A program made the translations under genes and the position numbers. 64,000 bases of DNA from Methylobacterium sp. Leaf99 (GTDB taxonomy: Bacteria > Pseudomonadota > Alphaproteobacteria > Rhizobiales > Beijerinckiaceae), in contig NZ_LMMU01000002.1 in NCBI RefSeq assembly GCF_001422375.1, positions 20,111-84,110 of the forward strand, read 5' to 3'. Shown here piece by piece: positions 1 through 9,781 of the stretch. Numbering within the stretch: position 1 is the first letter of the stretch; each line of letters begins with the position of its first letter. The notes under the pieces are model-generated. The model did no database searches. It was not told the origin of the DNA and saw only the letters and a program-made list of their open reading frames with translations.

Positions 1-1302
<1,302 letters not shown>

Positions 1303-1306
<4 letters not shown>

Positions 1307-2379
1307 GGCGCGGTCTCCCCGGCGGCGAGGCGCAGGAGGTGGGCCCCGACCCGGTCGAGGGGCAGCACCGTGCCGGCGCCCCCCATCCGGATGGCGGCGG
1401 CCGGCATGCCGAACACCACCGCCGTGCTCTCGTCCTCCGCGATGGTGGCGGCCCCGGCGCGGCGCATGTCGAGGAGGCCGGAGGCCCCGTCCTCGCCCAT
1501 GCCGGTGAGGAGCACGCCGACGCCGCGCGGGCCGGCATGGCGGGCGAGGGATCGGAACAGGGCGGTGGCGGCCGGGCGCTGCCCGCCCACGGGGTCGGCG
1601 TCGGTGATGCGCAGGCCGCCGCCGGGGGCGAGTTCGAGGTGGCGGTCGCCGGGGGCGACGTAGACCCGGCCGGCGGCCGCGCGCTCGCCGTCGCGCGCCA
1701 CGGCGACGGGCAGGGCGACGACGCCGTTGAGCCAGGCGGCGAAGCCCTCCATGAAGGCCGGCCCCATGTGCTGGACCACCAGCACCGGCAGGGGGAAATT
1801 TTCGGGGAGCGCCCCGATGACCCGGGCCAGGGCCGGCGGACCGCCGGTGGAGGCCGCGATGGCGACGACGCTCGGCGCCTCGGCGGCGATGGCGGGGATC
1901 AGGGCGCGCAGGTCGCGGGGCCGCCCGGCCCATTCCGACCCGATGGGCCGGCGCCGGATCACCGGCACGGCGGCCATGATGCGCAGCTGCGTGCAGATCT
2001 CCGTGGCGACGGCGTCGTAGCCCGCATGCGTGGTGGCCACCGGCTTCTCCACCACCGAGAGGGCGCCGGCCCGGAGGGCGTTCATGGAGATGCGCAGGGA
2101 CGAATCCTCGATGGCATCGGCCACCACCACGATGGGGGTCGGGTGCTCGGCCATGATCCGCCGGGTGGTCTCCAGCCCGTCGATGCCCGGCAGGCGGATG
2201 TCCATGGAGATGACGTCGGGCCGGGCGGCCGCGATGGTGGCGAGGGCTTCCTCGCCCGAGGCGACGGCGGCCACCACCTCCAGGCGGGCATCGCGCCCGA
2301 CGATGTGGATGAGGAGCTGGCGCACGACGAGGGAATCCTCGACGAGCATCACCCGCACGCGCGGTCCGGTTGCGGTCAC
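1303..2379 (-). CDS. cheB: Chemotaxis response regulator protein-glutamate methylesterase CheB
   Basis: 358 aa, normal for CheB. The N-terminal receiver has the acidic pair in VMLVEDS and the phosphoacceptor Asp near residue 60 (SMDIRLPG). The C-terminal methylesterase domain shows the catalytic Ser (AIAASTGGPP), His (VVQHM) and Asp (TGMGEDGASG). It removes methyl groups from receptor glutamates and resets the adaptation state of the array. Its start overlaps the cheA stop by 4 bp and its stop overlaps the next gene by 4 bp, so it is firmly inside the operon. Role in this array (WspF-like) is inferred from position. Confidence 0.95.
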
Positions 2380-4607
2380 AGCAATTGCCCGATGGTGTCG
2401 AGGAGACGGCGCTGGTCGAAGCTCTGCTTGGTCAGGTAGGCGTCGGCCCCGAGGTCGAGGCCGCGCGCCACGTCCCCGGCATCCCCCCGCGAGGTCATCA
2501 GGATCACCGGCAGGCGGGCCAGGGATTCCTCGGCCCGGATGGCTTTCAGCAGGCCGAACCCGTCGAGGCGCGGCATCTCGACGTCGGCGAGGACGAGGGC
2601 GATGGGCTCGATGCCGGCGCGCAGGCGCTCGATGGCATCCTGCCCGTCCACGCAGACCACGACGCGGTAGCCGGCCGCTTCCAAGATGCCCTTCTCCAGG
2701 GTGCGGGTGGTGATGGAATCGTCCACGACCAGGATGGTGGTCGCGGGGCCGGGGGCGCGTGTCGGCGAACGTGGGGTTTGGCCGATCGTTCCGCCCGTGG
2801 CCCCCGCGGCATCCGGTCCGGCCTCCGCCGCCCGGGCCATGAGGCCCTCCGGTTCGAGGACGAGGACGGGCCGGTCGCCGAGGATCACCGTGCCGGAGAT
2901 GAGGCGCGGATCGGCCCCGATGGGCGGGGCCGGCAGGACGAGGTGGGTGCGGACCTCGCGTAGGGCGTCGACGGTGAGGAGGACGCGGCGCCCGCCGGCC
3001 CGCAGCAGCAGGGCGAGGAGGCGCCCGCCGGTGTCCGCCCGTTCGGCCTCCGGCCCCGAAAGATCCTGTCCGAACAGGTCGCGCAGGGCGACCACCGGCA
3101 GGGTCCCGCCGCCGTCCTTCGCGTCGATCCGGGCGACGGAGCGGCCCATGGCCCGGTCGAGGCCGGCCCGGTCGAGGTGGACCACCCGCTCCACGGCGGC
3201 GCTCGGCACCGCGTAGGTGGCGCGCGCCGCCTCGACCAGGAGCATCGGGCGCCGCGCCGCCTGCAGGGGCAGGCTCATGACGAGGTCGGTGCCCCAGGGC
3301 TCGCGCGGGCCGAGGCGCACGTGGCCGCCGAGGCGCCGCACGGCATCGGCCACCACCGAGAGGCCGATGCCGCGGCCCGACAGGGTATCGACCTCGGCGG
3401 CCGTGGACAGCCCCGGCTCGAACACCAGGGTGAGGATCGCCTCGGGGTCTTCGTCCCGAACAGTCAGGCCCCGGCGGCGGGCGGCCCCGGCGATCCCGGC
3501 GAGGTCCGGCCCGCGCCCGTCGTCGTGGACGGTGACGACGAGGCGTCCGCCCCGCACCGCCACGGCGAGGCCGATGGCGAGGGCCGCCGGCTTGCCCGCC
3601 CGCCGGCGCGCCTCCGGCGCCTCGGCGCCATGGCTGAGGGCATTGCGCAGGGCGTGCAGCACCGGGTCCTTCAGGGCCTGGAGCATGGCCCGGTCCACGG
3701 GCAGGTCGAGGCCGAGGGTCTGGACGGCGATGTCCTGGCCGCCCTCGCGGGCGAGGTCGCGCAGGGCCCGGGGAAACCCGCCGAACACCGTCTCGGCCGG
3801 CACCAGGGCGAGGCGCTCGGCCTGCTCGCCGATCCGCGCCACCGCCGCCTCGACGGCGGAGGCCACGGTCAGGCGCAGGCGCGACAGGTCCGCCGCCTCG
3901 CGGGCGAGGGCCAGGAGGTCGGTCTCGAGGGTCCGGAGCGACACGCCGGCCGTCGCGGTCCCGCGCAGGCGCTCGGCCATGAGGCCGAGCTCGGCCGCCC
4001 GCCGGGTCAGCCGGGCAAGCCCCTCGGCCACGGCAGCCTCGCCGCCGACGGCGCTCGCGAGTTCGTGGCTGGCCCGGGTCAGGGCATCGATGGCCTCGGC
4101 CGGGACGCGCAGGAGCGCACCGGTCTCGTGCGCCGGCTCGGGCGGGGGCTGGACCGGCGCGGGGGCCGGGGGCGCGACGGTCGCCACCGGCGCGGGGGGG
4201 GCATGGAACGGTGCGTCCGGCACGGGCGTGACGGGGGTTTTCGGGTCGAGGCAGCGGTCGAGGGCGCGCAGGGCGTCGTCCGGCATCGGCGCCCCGACCC
4301 CGTCGTCGAGGCCGCCGACATAGGCCTCGATCCGGTCCAGGGCGAGGTGGACCGCCGCCGCCGCCGCCCCGTCGAGGACGCCGGTCCCCGCGACGATCCG
4401 GTCGAACAGGGTCTCCAGGCGATGGGCCACGGCCTCCACCGCCGGCAGGTCGACGGCCCGGGAGGCCCCCTTCAGGCTGTGCGCCCGGCGGAACACATCG
4501 TTCCAGTCGGGCGCTTCCGCCCCGCCGCCCAGGGCGGCGCGGATGGCATCGATGTGCTCGCGATGCTCGACGTCGAAGGCCGCGAGAAGAAGCTGGCGGA
4601 TGTCCAT
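2376..4607 (-). CDS. Hybrid chemotaxis histidine kinase CheA with C-terminal receiver
   Basis: 743 aa. The Hpt domain has its phosphorylatable His near residue 43 (RRAHSLKGASR). A Pro-rich linker (about 130-165) follows, with no obvious P2/CheY-binding domain. Then come the dimerisation region, the ATPase (N-box HALRNALSHG, G-box GRGIGLSVV), a CheW-like P5 domain and a C-terminal receiver (about 625-743; TILVVDDS, LVLADVEMPRLDG, LMTS, LTK). This Hpt-HATPase-CheW-REC layout is that of WspE/FrzE kinases, which signal through their own receiver and so do without P2. ATG at 4607; 117 bp separate it from the mcp stop. Confidence 0.93.
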   Translation of the reverse strand: MDIRQLLLAAFDVEHREHIDAIRAALGGGAEAPDWNDVFRRAHSLKGASRAVDLPAVEAVAHRLETLFDRIVAGTGVLDGAAAAAVHLALDRIEAYVGGLDDGVGAPMPDDALRALDRCLDPKTPVTPVPDAPFHAPPAPVATVAPPAPAPVQPPPEPAHETGALLRVPAEAIDALTRASHELASAVGGEAAVAEGLARLTRRAAELGLMAERLRGTATAGVSLRTLETDLLALAREAADLSRLRLTVASAVEAAVARIGEQAERLALVPAETVFGGFPRALRDLAREGGQDIAVQTLGLDLPVDRAMLQALKDPVLHALRNALSHGAEAPEARRRAGKPAALAIGLAVAVRGGRLVVTVHDDGRGPDLAGIAGAARRRGLTVRDEDPEAILTLVFEPGLSTAAEVDTLSGRGIGLSVVADAVRRLGGHVRLGPREPWGTDLVMSLPLQAARRPMLLVEAARATYAVPSAAVERVVHLDRAGLDRAMGRSVARIDAKDGGGTLPVVALRDLFGQDLSGPEAERADTGGRLLALLLRAGGRRVLLTVDALREVRTHLVLPAPPIGADPRLISGTVILGDRPVLVLEPEGLMARAAEAGPDAAGATGGTIGQTPRSPTRAPGPATTILVVDDSITTRTLEKGILEAAGYRVVVCVDGQDAIERLRAGIEPIALVLADVEMPRLDGFGLLKAIRAEESLARLPVILMTSRGDAGDVARGLDLGADAYLTKQSFDQRRLLDTIGQLL

Positions 4608-4724
4608 CCGGTGCGTGTCCGTCCGCCGCTTAAGGCCATTTTCGCAAGTGAGGAACCGGGCGCAAGTCCTTCGTTAACCATGTCTTCGTCATGGATGAAG
4701 TCCCGGGTTCCGCGGCGGAAACCG

Positions 4725-6407
4725 TCAATGGCGGTAGCGCTCGGCGAGGGTCATCAGGGCCTGGGCCAGCTCGGTGAGGTTGGCCGACGCCGCCTCGACC
4801 TCGCGGGTGCCGGCCGCCGTCTGCTGGCTCGCCTGCCGGATGTTCTGGAGGGCGCCCATCACCTGCTCGATGCCGAGCTGCTGCTGGTTGGTCGAGGCCA
4901 CGATCTGCTGGAAGGTCTGGACGCTCTCCTCGACCTTGGCGGTGATCTCCTCGATGGTCCGCTGGGTGGTGTCCGAGCGGGCCTTGCCGGCGGCGGCGCG
5001 CTTGACCGCCTCCTCCGTCAGCATCACCGACGTGTTGATGCCGCGCTGGATCTCGCCGAGGATCGTGCGGACCTGCCCCGTCGCCGCCTTGGCCTGATCG
5101 GCCAGCAGCTTCATCTCCGAGGCCACGACGGCGAAGCTCCGCCCGCTCTCGCCGGCGGCGGCCGCCTCGATGGCGGCGTTGAGCGCCAGCAGGTGGGTGC
5201 GCTCCGAGATGTCGTTGACGGTGGTGATGATGTCGCCGATGGCCTGGGTCTTCTCGGAAACCGCGACGATGTTGCCCGCAACCGCCTCCGCCTGCTCGCG
5301 AATCGCCTCCATGGCCTTGGCGGTGTCGGCCACGGCCCGCAGCCCCGCCCGCGAGGTCTGGGCGGTGGATTGGGCCGTGGCGATGACCTCGCCGGCGCGC
5401 TTGCCGATCTGGGCGCCCGAATGGGTGATCTCGTCCACCGTGGCCGCCGTCTCCTGCACGGCGGCGAACTGTTCCTCGACGGAGGCCGCCTGCTCCTGCG
5501 CCGAGGCGCGGATCTCCGCCGCCGCGGCGTTGAGGTCGGCGGTGGCGGCGCGGTTGGTCCGCGCCAGGTCGGCCAGCCCCGCCACCATGCCGTTGAGGGT
5601 GCGCCCGAGGCGGCCGATCTCGTCGTTGCCCCTGGCATCGAGGGTGCCCGAGAGGTCGCCGTCGCCGACGCGCTCGGCGAACCGCATCACGTCCTCCAGG
5701 GGCTTGACCACGCCCCGCCGGATCAGGGCGGTGACGAGGATGCTGAGCAGCACGCTCGCGGCCAGGGTCAGGACGATGGACCACAGGCTCCGGTCGTAGA
5801 TGTCGGCCGCGCGCTGCTGGCCGGCGGCGATGCCCTCGTCGAGGGCTTCGCGGGTGCGCTCGATATCGGCGAGGAGCAGCTCCTGCATCCGGTTGATCGG
5901 TTCGTTGCGCGCCTCGATGGCGTCGGTGTCCCGGGCCGTGATGGCGGCGAATTGCGGCTCGCTCACCGCGCGCAACTGCCGGAAATCATTGGCCGCCAGA
6001 CCGGCGGTGTCGGCGAGCTTCTTCCAGGCCAGGGACCGGGCCGGAGAGGGCGCCGTGGCGGAATAGCCGTTGGCCGTGCGGACGATGTCGCCGAACAGCA
6101 CCTCCGATTCCTGCCCGATGCGCCGCCAGGTCTCGATGGTCTGGGTCAGTTCCGACTCGGGACGGTTGCGCATGAGCGCCGCCATCACCGCGTTGCGCCG
6201 CAGGAGCCCCATGTCCCGGGCCTTGTTGCCGAGGTCGTCGAGCTGGCGCGCCACCGTCAGGTCGCGCTTGACGATGGTGTTCATGTTCTCGCGCACGGCG
6301 CTGATCTGGTCGAGGGCGTAGAGGCCGAGCGCCAGGATCACCACCGTGATGGCGACGAAGCCGAGGAGGATGCGTTTTCCGATGGAGATCGACACAGGCT
6401 GGCTCAA
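4725..6407 (-). CDS. Methyl-accepting chemotaxis protein
   Basis: 560 aa. A first membrane helix (about 12-30) precedes a periplasmic four-helix-bundle type sensor region. A second helix (about 183-205), a HAMP domain ([20 protein letters not shown]) and a long cytoplasmic signalling coiled coil follow. The hairpin tip ([20 protein letters not shown]) resembles the universal tip but has Ala where AARAGE is usual, RSF for RGF, and MKLLA for VRKLA. It sits 36 bp downstream of a cheW gene, as WspA does in Wsp operons. Ligand unknown; the bundle fold gives no specificity. Confidence 0.92.
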   Translation of the reverse strand: MSQPVSISIGKRILLGFVAITVVILALGLYALDQISAVRENMNTIVKRDLTVARQLDDLGNKARDMGLLRRNAVMAALMRNRPESELTQTIETWRRIGQESEVLFGDIVRTANGYSATAPSPARSLAWKKLADTAGLAANDFRQLRAVSEPQFAAITARDTDAIEARNEPINRMQELLLADIERTREALDEGIAAGQQRAADIYDRSLWSIVLTLAASVLLSILVTALIRRGVVKPLEDVMRFAERVGDGDLSGTLDARGNDEIGRLGRTLNGMVAGLADLARTNRAATADLNAAAAEIRASAQEQAASVEEQFAAVQETAATVDEITHSGAQIGKRAGEVIATAQSTAQTSRAGLRAVADTAKAMEAIREQAEAVAGNIVAVSEKTQAIGDIITTVNDISERTHLLALNAAIEAAAAGESGRSFAVVASEMKLLADQAKAATGQVRTILGEIQRGINTSVMLTEEAVKRAAAGKARSDTTQRTIEEITAKVEESVQTFQQIVASTNQQQLGIEQVMGALQNIRQASQQTAAGTREVEAASANLTELAQALMTLAERYRH

Positions 6408-6443
6408 TGCTCCGCGAAACCGGCACGCCCCGGGCGGGCGGCG

Positions 6444-7004
6444 TCAGGACAGGTAGCGCCGGAGGAGGCGCGGCAGATCGACGACGACGAAGCCGGGGCC
6501 GTCACCGGCGCCGGCCTGCGCCGGGGCATAGCCCGAAACCGCCTCGGCGCCCAACCCGGCGGCGGCCGGGGCGAGGAGACCGGCGCCGGAGGCGGGACCG
6601 TCCGGGTCGGCGAACGCGACGGCGACGACGCCCTCCACCCGATCGACGGCGAGGGCCACCGTCGCCGCACCGCCGCGCAGGACCACGACGTGGCCGGCGC
6701 CGGACTGAACGGCATCGGCCCGTCCGAGGGCGCGGGCAAGCCCGAGGAGGCTCACCACCCGGCCCGACAGGGCGATGACGCCGAGGAGGGCGGCGGGTGC
6801 GCCCGGCACGGCGGTGACGGGGCGGGCGGCCAGCACCTGCGCCACCTGGGCCAGGGGCAGCCCGTAGCGATCCGCGCCGCAGGTGCAGACGAGGAACGGC
6901 CGCAGGGGCGCCTGGCGCTGGACGCCCCCGTCGCGGCCGGCCAAGGCGAGGGTTCGGGCGGCGCGCAGGGCCCGCCGGCGGACGGTTTCGGCGGCTCGGT
7001 TCAT
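6444..7004 (-). CDS. cheW: CheW-like coupling protein (second copy)
   Basis: 186 aa from the ATG at 7004, whose ATGA overlaps the stop of the CheR gene; the open frame runs further upstream but inside cheR. After an Arg/Ala-rich N-terminus the CheW fold is visible: FLVCTCGADRYGLPLAQV, then LLGVIALSGRVVSLLGLARAL, then VVVLRGGAATVALAVDRVEGVV. It would link the receptor to the hybrid kinase. Two different cheW genes flanking a cheR-TPR gene is the wspB-wspC-wspD arrangement. The spacing to the downstream mcp is 36 bp. Confidence 0.88.
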   Translation of the reverse strand: MNRAAETVRRRALRAARTLALAGRDGGVQRQAPLRPFLVCTCGADRYGLPLAQVAQVLAARPVTAVPGAPAALLGVIALSGRVVSLLGLARALGRADAVQSGAGHVVVLRGGAATVALAVDRVEGVVAVAFADPDGPASGAGLLAPAAAGLGAEAVSGYAPAQAGAGDGPGFVVVDLPRLLRRYLS

Positions 7005-8488
7005 CGGGCGGGCTCCTCCACGGCGGAACGGGCCAAAGCCGCACTCTGCGCCAGTTCCCGCGGCCCGATCCCATCGGCTTCGGCGAGATGCGCCCCGGCC
7101 GGCAGGGTCTGGCCGAGGCGGATGGCGTTGTCGAGGAAGCGGCGGCCTTCCGCCGGTCGCGCCACGGCGATCAGGAGCAGGCCGAGCTGATAATGGGCCA
7201 TGACGAAGCCGGGATCGAGGTAGAGGGCGCGGCGCAACGCGCCCTCGGCCTCCGCCTCGCGCCCCAGGGTCCGCGCCAGGAGGCCGTCGTAATAGTGCAG
7301 GGCCGCCTCCATCGGTGCGACACCGAGGGCCGCACGGGCCCGGCGCCACGCCTCGGCGGTCTCACCGGCGTCGCTCAGGGCGCGGATCTGCGCAAGATCG
7401 CCGGCCCCGACCGCATCGTCCCCCGGCGATCGGACCTCCGACGTCTCCGACCGCGACGTTTCGGCGAGCACGGACTCGCGCGGCCCGTCCGCGGCGATGG
7501 GGTCCGCGGCGCCGGGGCCGCCCGCTTCGGCGGGCCCTTCGCCGATCCACGGGTGGGCGGGCTCCCAAACGGCCGGGTCGGCGACCGGGACGGCCGGTTC
7601 CCCGGCACCGCCCGGACGGTACGCGACGGTGCCGGGCAGGTTCACCGCCTCCAGGGTGTGGGCGAAGGCCGGGTTGGGCTCGGCATGGCCGATGAGGAGC
7701 CAGCCGTCCGGCACCAGGCGCCGGCCGAGGCTCCGGACCATGCCGAGCACCACCTCCGCCTCGAAGTAGATCAGCACGTTGCGGCACAGGATGAGGTCGA
7801 ACCCGTTGAGCTCGGGCGGCGCGGTGCCGTCGACGAGTTCCATCAGGTTGCGGCGTTCGAACCGCACCATCCGGCGATACTCCGGACGCAGGGTGTAGGT
7901 GCCCTCGCGGCCGGGGCCCGGCCGGATCGGGCCGGGGGCGAAGTAGCGCAGGCGCTCCTCGGGCGGCAGGGTCCGCAGGGCCCAGCGTCCGTAGAGCCCG
8001 GTCCGGGCGGTCGCCAGGGCCGCCGTGCTGATGTCGGTGCCGGTGATGGCGATGCGCCAATCGGGCAGGGCGGGCCCGAGGAGTTCGTGCAGCAGGATGG
8101 CGAGGGAGTAGGGCTCCGCCCCCGTCGAGCAGCCGGCACTCCAGATCGTCAGGCGGCGCTCGTGCGACCGGGCCGCGATCAGGCCGGGCAGGATCGTGCC
8201 GCGCAGGGCCGCGAACTGCTCGGCGTAGCGGAAGAAGAACGTCTCGCCGATGGTGATCTCGGCTTCCAGGGCCGCCCATTCGGCCGCCCCCCGGGTCCGG
8301 TCGTCGAGGAGTGCGGCATAGGCGGCGGCGCCCGGCAGGTCGTTCGCCTTGAAGCGCTTGCGCAGACGATCGAGCAGCAGGTCGTCCTTGTCGACGTAGT
8401 AGTGATGGCCGGTGCGCGCGATGATCCGCGCCTTGAGGGCGGGGAAGGCCGGATCGGTCTGTGAGTCGGGCCGGACGGGCCACTTCAT
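7001..8488 (-). CDS. CheR-type receptor methyltransferase with TPR tail
   Basis: 495 aa from the ATG at 8488, chosen because its ATGA overlaps the preceding cheW stop; the longer open frame upstream lies inside cheW. The N-terminal CheR helical domain is followed by the SAM-binding methyltransferase (IWSAGCSTGAEPYSLAILL) and FDLILCRNVLIYF. A Pro/Ala/Glu-rich linker leads to TPR-like helices near 390-470 (AALHYYDGLLARTLGREAEA). It methylates receptor glutamates. The TPR tail is typical of WspC/FrzF-like CheR proteins in non-flagellar arrays and probably mediates protein binding. Confidence 0.92.
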   Translation of the reverse strand: MKWPVRPDSQTDPAFPALKARIIARTGHHYYVDKDDLLLDRLRKRFKANDLPGAAAYAALLDDRTRGAAEWAALEAEITIGETFFFRYAEQFAALRGTILPGLIAARSHERRLTIWSAGCSTGAEPYSLAILLHELLGPALPDWRIAITGTDISTAALATARTGLYGRWALRTLPPEERLRYFAPGPIRPGPGREGTYTLRPEYRRMVRFERRNLMELVDGTAPPELNGFDLILCRNVLIYFEAEVVLGMVRSLGRRLVPDGWLLIGHAEPNPAFAHTLEAVNLPGTVAYRPGGAGEPAVPVADPAVWEPAHPWIGEGPAEAGGPGAADPIAADGPRESVLAETSRSETSEVRSPGDDAVGAGDLAQIRALSDAGETAEAWRRARAALGVAPMEAALHYYDGLLARTLGREAEAEGALRRALYLDPGFVMAHYQLGLLLIAVARPAEGRRFLDNAIRLGQTLPAGAHLAEADGIGPRELAQSAALARSAVEEPAR

Positions 8489-9135
8489 GCAGGGCAGGGC
8501 CCGAAGGCGGCCAGCCGCTCGGCGGCGGCGCGCGTGAAGCCGTCCAGCCGCTGCCGCTCCTCGACGGTGAGCAGGCGGGCGCGATCCAGCACGTGGACCA
8601 ACCCGTCGCCACGGACGATCTCGGCCGCGACGCAACCGTTGAGGGTCCGGGCCTCGGACACGGGTCGGATCGCCGCATCAGGGACGACGACGAGGTCTTC
8701 GGCCCGGTCGACGAGGAACGCCGTGGTGGCCTCCGCGTCGAGGACGATGTGGCGATCGTCGTCGGTCTCGGCCCCCTCCCGTGCCGGCAGGCCGAGGAGC
8801 CGGGCGAGATCGACGACGGGCACCGGCACGCCGCCGAGGTTGAGGAACCCGACGAGGGGTCCGCCCGCCGCCGGGGGGGCATGCAGGTCCGGCAGGGGAA
8901 GCACCTCGCGCACGGACGTCCGCGCCAAGGCACAGGGAACGCCTGCGACATCGAGGAGGAGGAAGGCTGTGGTGCCGGACAGGATCTGATCCAACGATGG
9001 TCTGGGGATGAGCGGAGTGACCGTTGTCGCGCGGCCGGGCAAGCCTTTTCGGACACCCGTCCTCGCCGACACACGAGCCTCCAGACTAGGACAGAGCGGG
9101 ACGGGCGGGCAAACCCCTCGCACCGGCGATCGCAT
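8485..9135 (-). CDS. cheW: CheW-like coupling protein (first gene of the operon)
   Basis: Up to 216 aa; the CheW fold begins near residue 55 (TAFLLLDVAGVPCALARTSV) and continues with GFLNLGGVPVPVVDLARLLG and a final helix (RQRLDGFTRAAAERLAAF). The ATG at 9135 leaves an unusual 45-residue basic N-terminus and no clear Shine-Dalgarno, so a downstream GTG/TTG could be the real start. The stop overlaps the cheR start (ATGA). As first gene of the divergent operon, its promoter should lie in 9136-9245. Confidence 0.82.
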   Translation of the reverse strand: MRSPVRGVCPPVPLCPSLEARVSARTGVRKGLPGRATTVTPLIPRPSLDQILSGTTAFLLLDVAGVPCALARTSVREVLPLPDLHAPPAAGGPLVGFLNLGGVPVPVVDLARLLGLPAREGAETDDDRHIVLDAEATTAFLVDRAEDLVVVPDAAIRPVSEARTLNGCVAAEIVRGDGLVHVLDRARLLTVEERQRLDGFTRAAAERLAAFGPCPA

Positions 9136-9245
9136 GTTTCCCGAGAGGGTGGGCGAGGGAGTTCGGTGTTGGGTGAGAGATGTCGCCGACCTATCATCAA
9201 CCAGGCGCCGGGTGGGCGCGCGTTCACGTCGAGGACCGGCCAGTC

Positions 9246-9506
9246 ATGCAACGGATCGTCTCGCTCTCCGTCACCCTCGCTCTCTGTCTCGCCGCGGGTG
9301 CGGCCCTTGCGGGAACGCCGGGCGCGGACTGGCTGACACCCGCCCAGACCCGGCAGGCCCTGAAGGCGGCGGGCTATTCGGAGGTGACGAAGCTCGAAGC
9401 CGACGACGGCCATTGGGACGGGGAGGGCATCAAGGACGGCCGCCGGATGAAGTTCGACGCCGATCCCCGCACCGGGGCGATTCTGGGCGAAATTCCTGCC
9501 GAATAG
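9246..9506 (+). CDS. Small secreted PepSY-domain protein
   Basis: 86 aa from the ATG at 9246, chosen because it starts a clear signal peptide (MQRIVSLSVTLALCLAAG, cleavage near ALA-GTP). The mature part (DWLTPAQTRQALKAAGYSEV, then GIKDGRRMKFDADPRTGAIL) matches the short PepSY-like fold: helix with AGY, then strands ending in a DP-TG turn. Likely periplasmic. Such proteins are often linked to protease inhibition or envelope sensing, but nothing here fixes its role. It is divergent from the chemosensory operon. Confidence 0.75.
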   Translation: MQRIVSLSVTLALCLAAGAALAGTPGADWLTPAQTRQALKAAGYSEVTKLEADDGHWDGEGIKDGRRMKFDADPRTGAILGEIPAE

Positions 9507-9543
9507 CCCCGCCTCGACCTGAAGGCCTACCGTTGACCCGAGG

Positions 9544-9574
9544 GATCGTGTCGTCTACCACACCCGACACGATC
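9544..9574. promoter_or_regulatory. Perfect 10-bp inverted repeat upstream of the ilv leader
   Basis: GATCGTGTCG (9544-9553) and its exact complement CGACACGATC (9565-9574) enclose an 11-nt spacer. There is no T-run, so a terminator for the PepSY gene is unlikely; an operator or mRNA hairpin upstream of the ilv leader (ATG at 9619) is possible. Confidence 0.5.
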
Positions 9575-9618
9575 TTCGATTCGCCGCGACGGCGGTCGAA
9601 CTGGCAAACGGTTTTCCG

Positions 9619-9669
9619 ATGCGTTTCATCCTCATCGTAACGAACGCGCCACCGACGGGGCGGCCCTGA
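9619..9669 (+). CDS. ilv operon leader peptide (attenuator)
   Basis: A 16-codon open frame encoding [16 protein letters not shown] and ending in TGA, just upstream of a terminator and ilvI. The run Ile-Leu-Ile-Val contains all three branched-chain end products of the pathway, the hallmark of a transcription-attenuation leader. Attenuation of ilv genes through such leaders is known in alphaproteobacteria (for example Caulobacter ilvBN). GGCCCT near the end of the frame (9662-9667) can pair, with one G-U, with AGGGTC of the terminator's 5' arm and could act as antiterminator when ribosomes stall on the ILIV codons (inference). Confidence 0.8.
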   Translation: MRFILIVTNAPPTGRP

Positions 9670-9703
9670 CAGCAGGGGTCGCGATCCGGATGGTGGCGCA
9701 TGC

Positions 9704-9726
9704 AGGGTCCCTCGGGGCCCTTTTTT
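9704..9726 (+). terminator. Attenuator terminator upstream of ilvI
   Basis: AGGGTCCC (9704-9711) pairs with GGGGCCCT (9714-9721), with one G-U pair and CTCG as the effective loop. It is followed directly by a T-run (9721-9726). It lies between the leader peptide and ilvI and would stop transcription when branched-chain aminoacyl-tRNAs are plentiful. Confidence 0.82.
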
Positions 9727-9781
9727 GTTGCCGCGAGACGAGACGAAACGGATTTCAGGACAGGGTTCGAGGAGCAGGACG

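Noticed and set aside
3177..7190. A 1337-codon open frame on the plus strand across the chemosensory operon
   Set aside because: It is the GC-rich mirror of cheA, mcp and cheW; its protein is Gly/His/Arg-rich without any domain, while the minus strand encodes full domain architectures.
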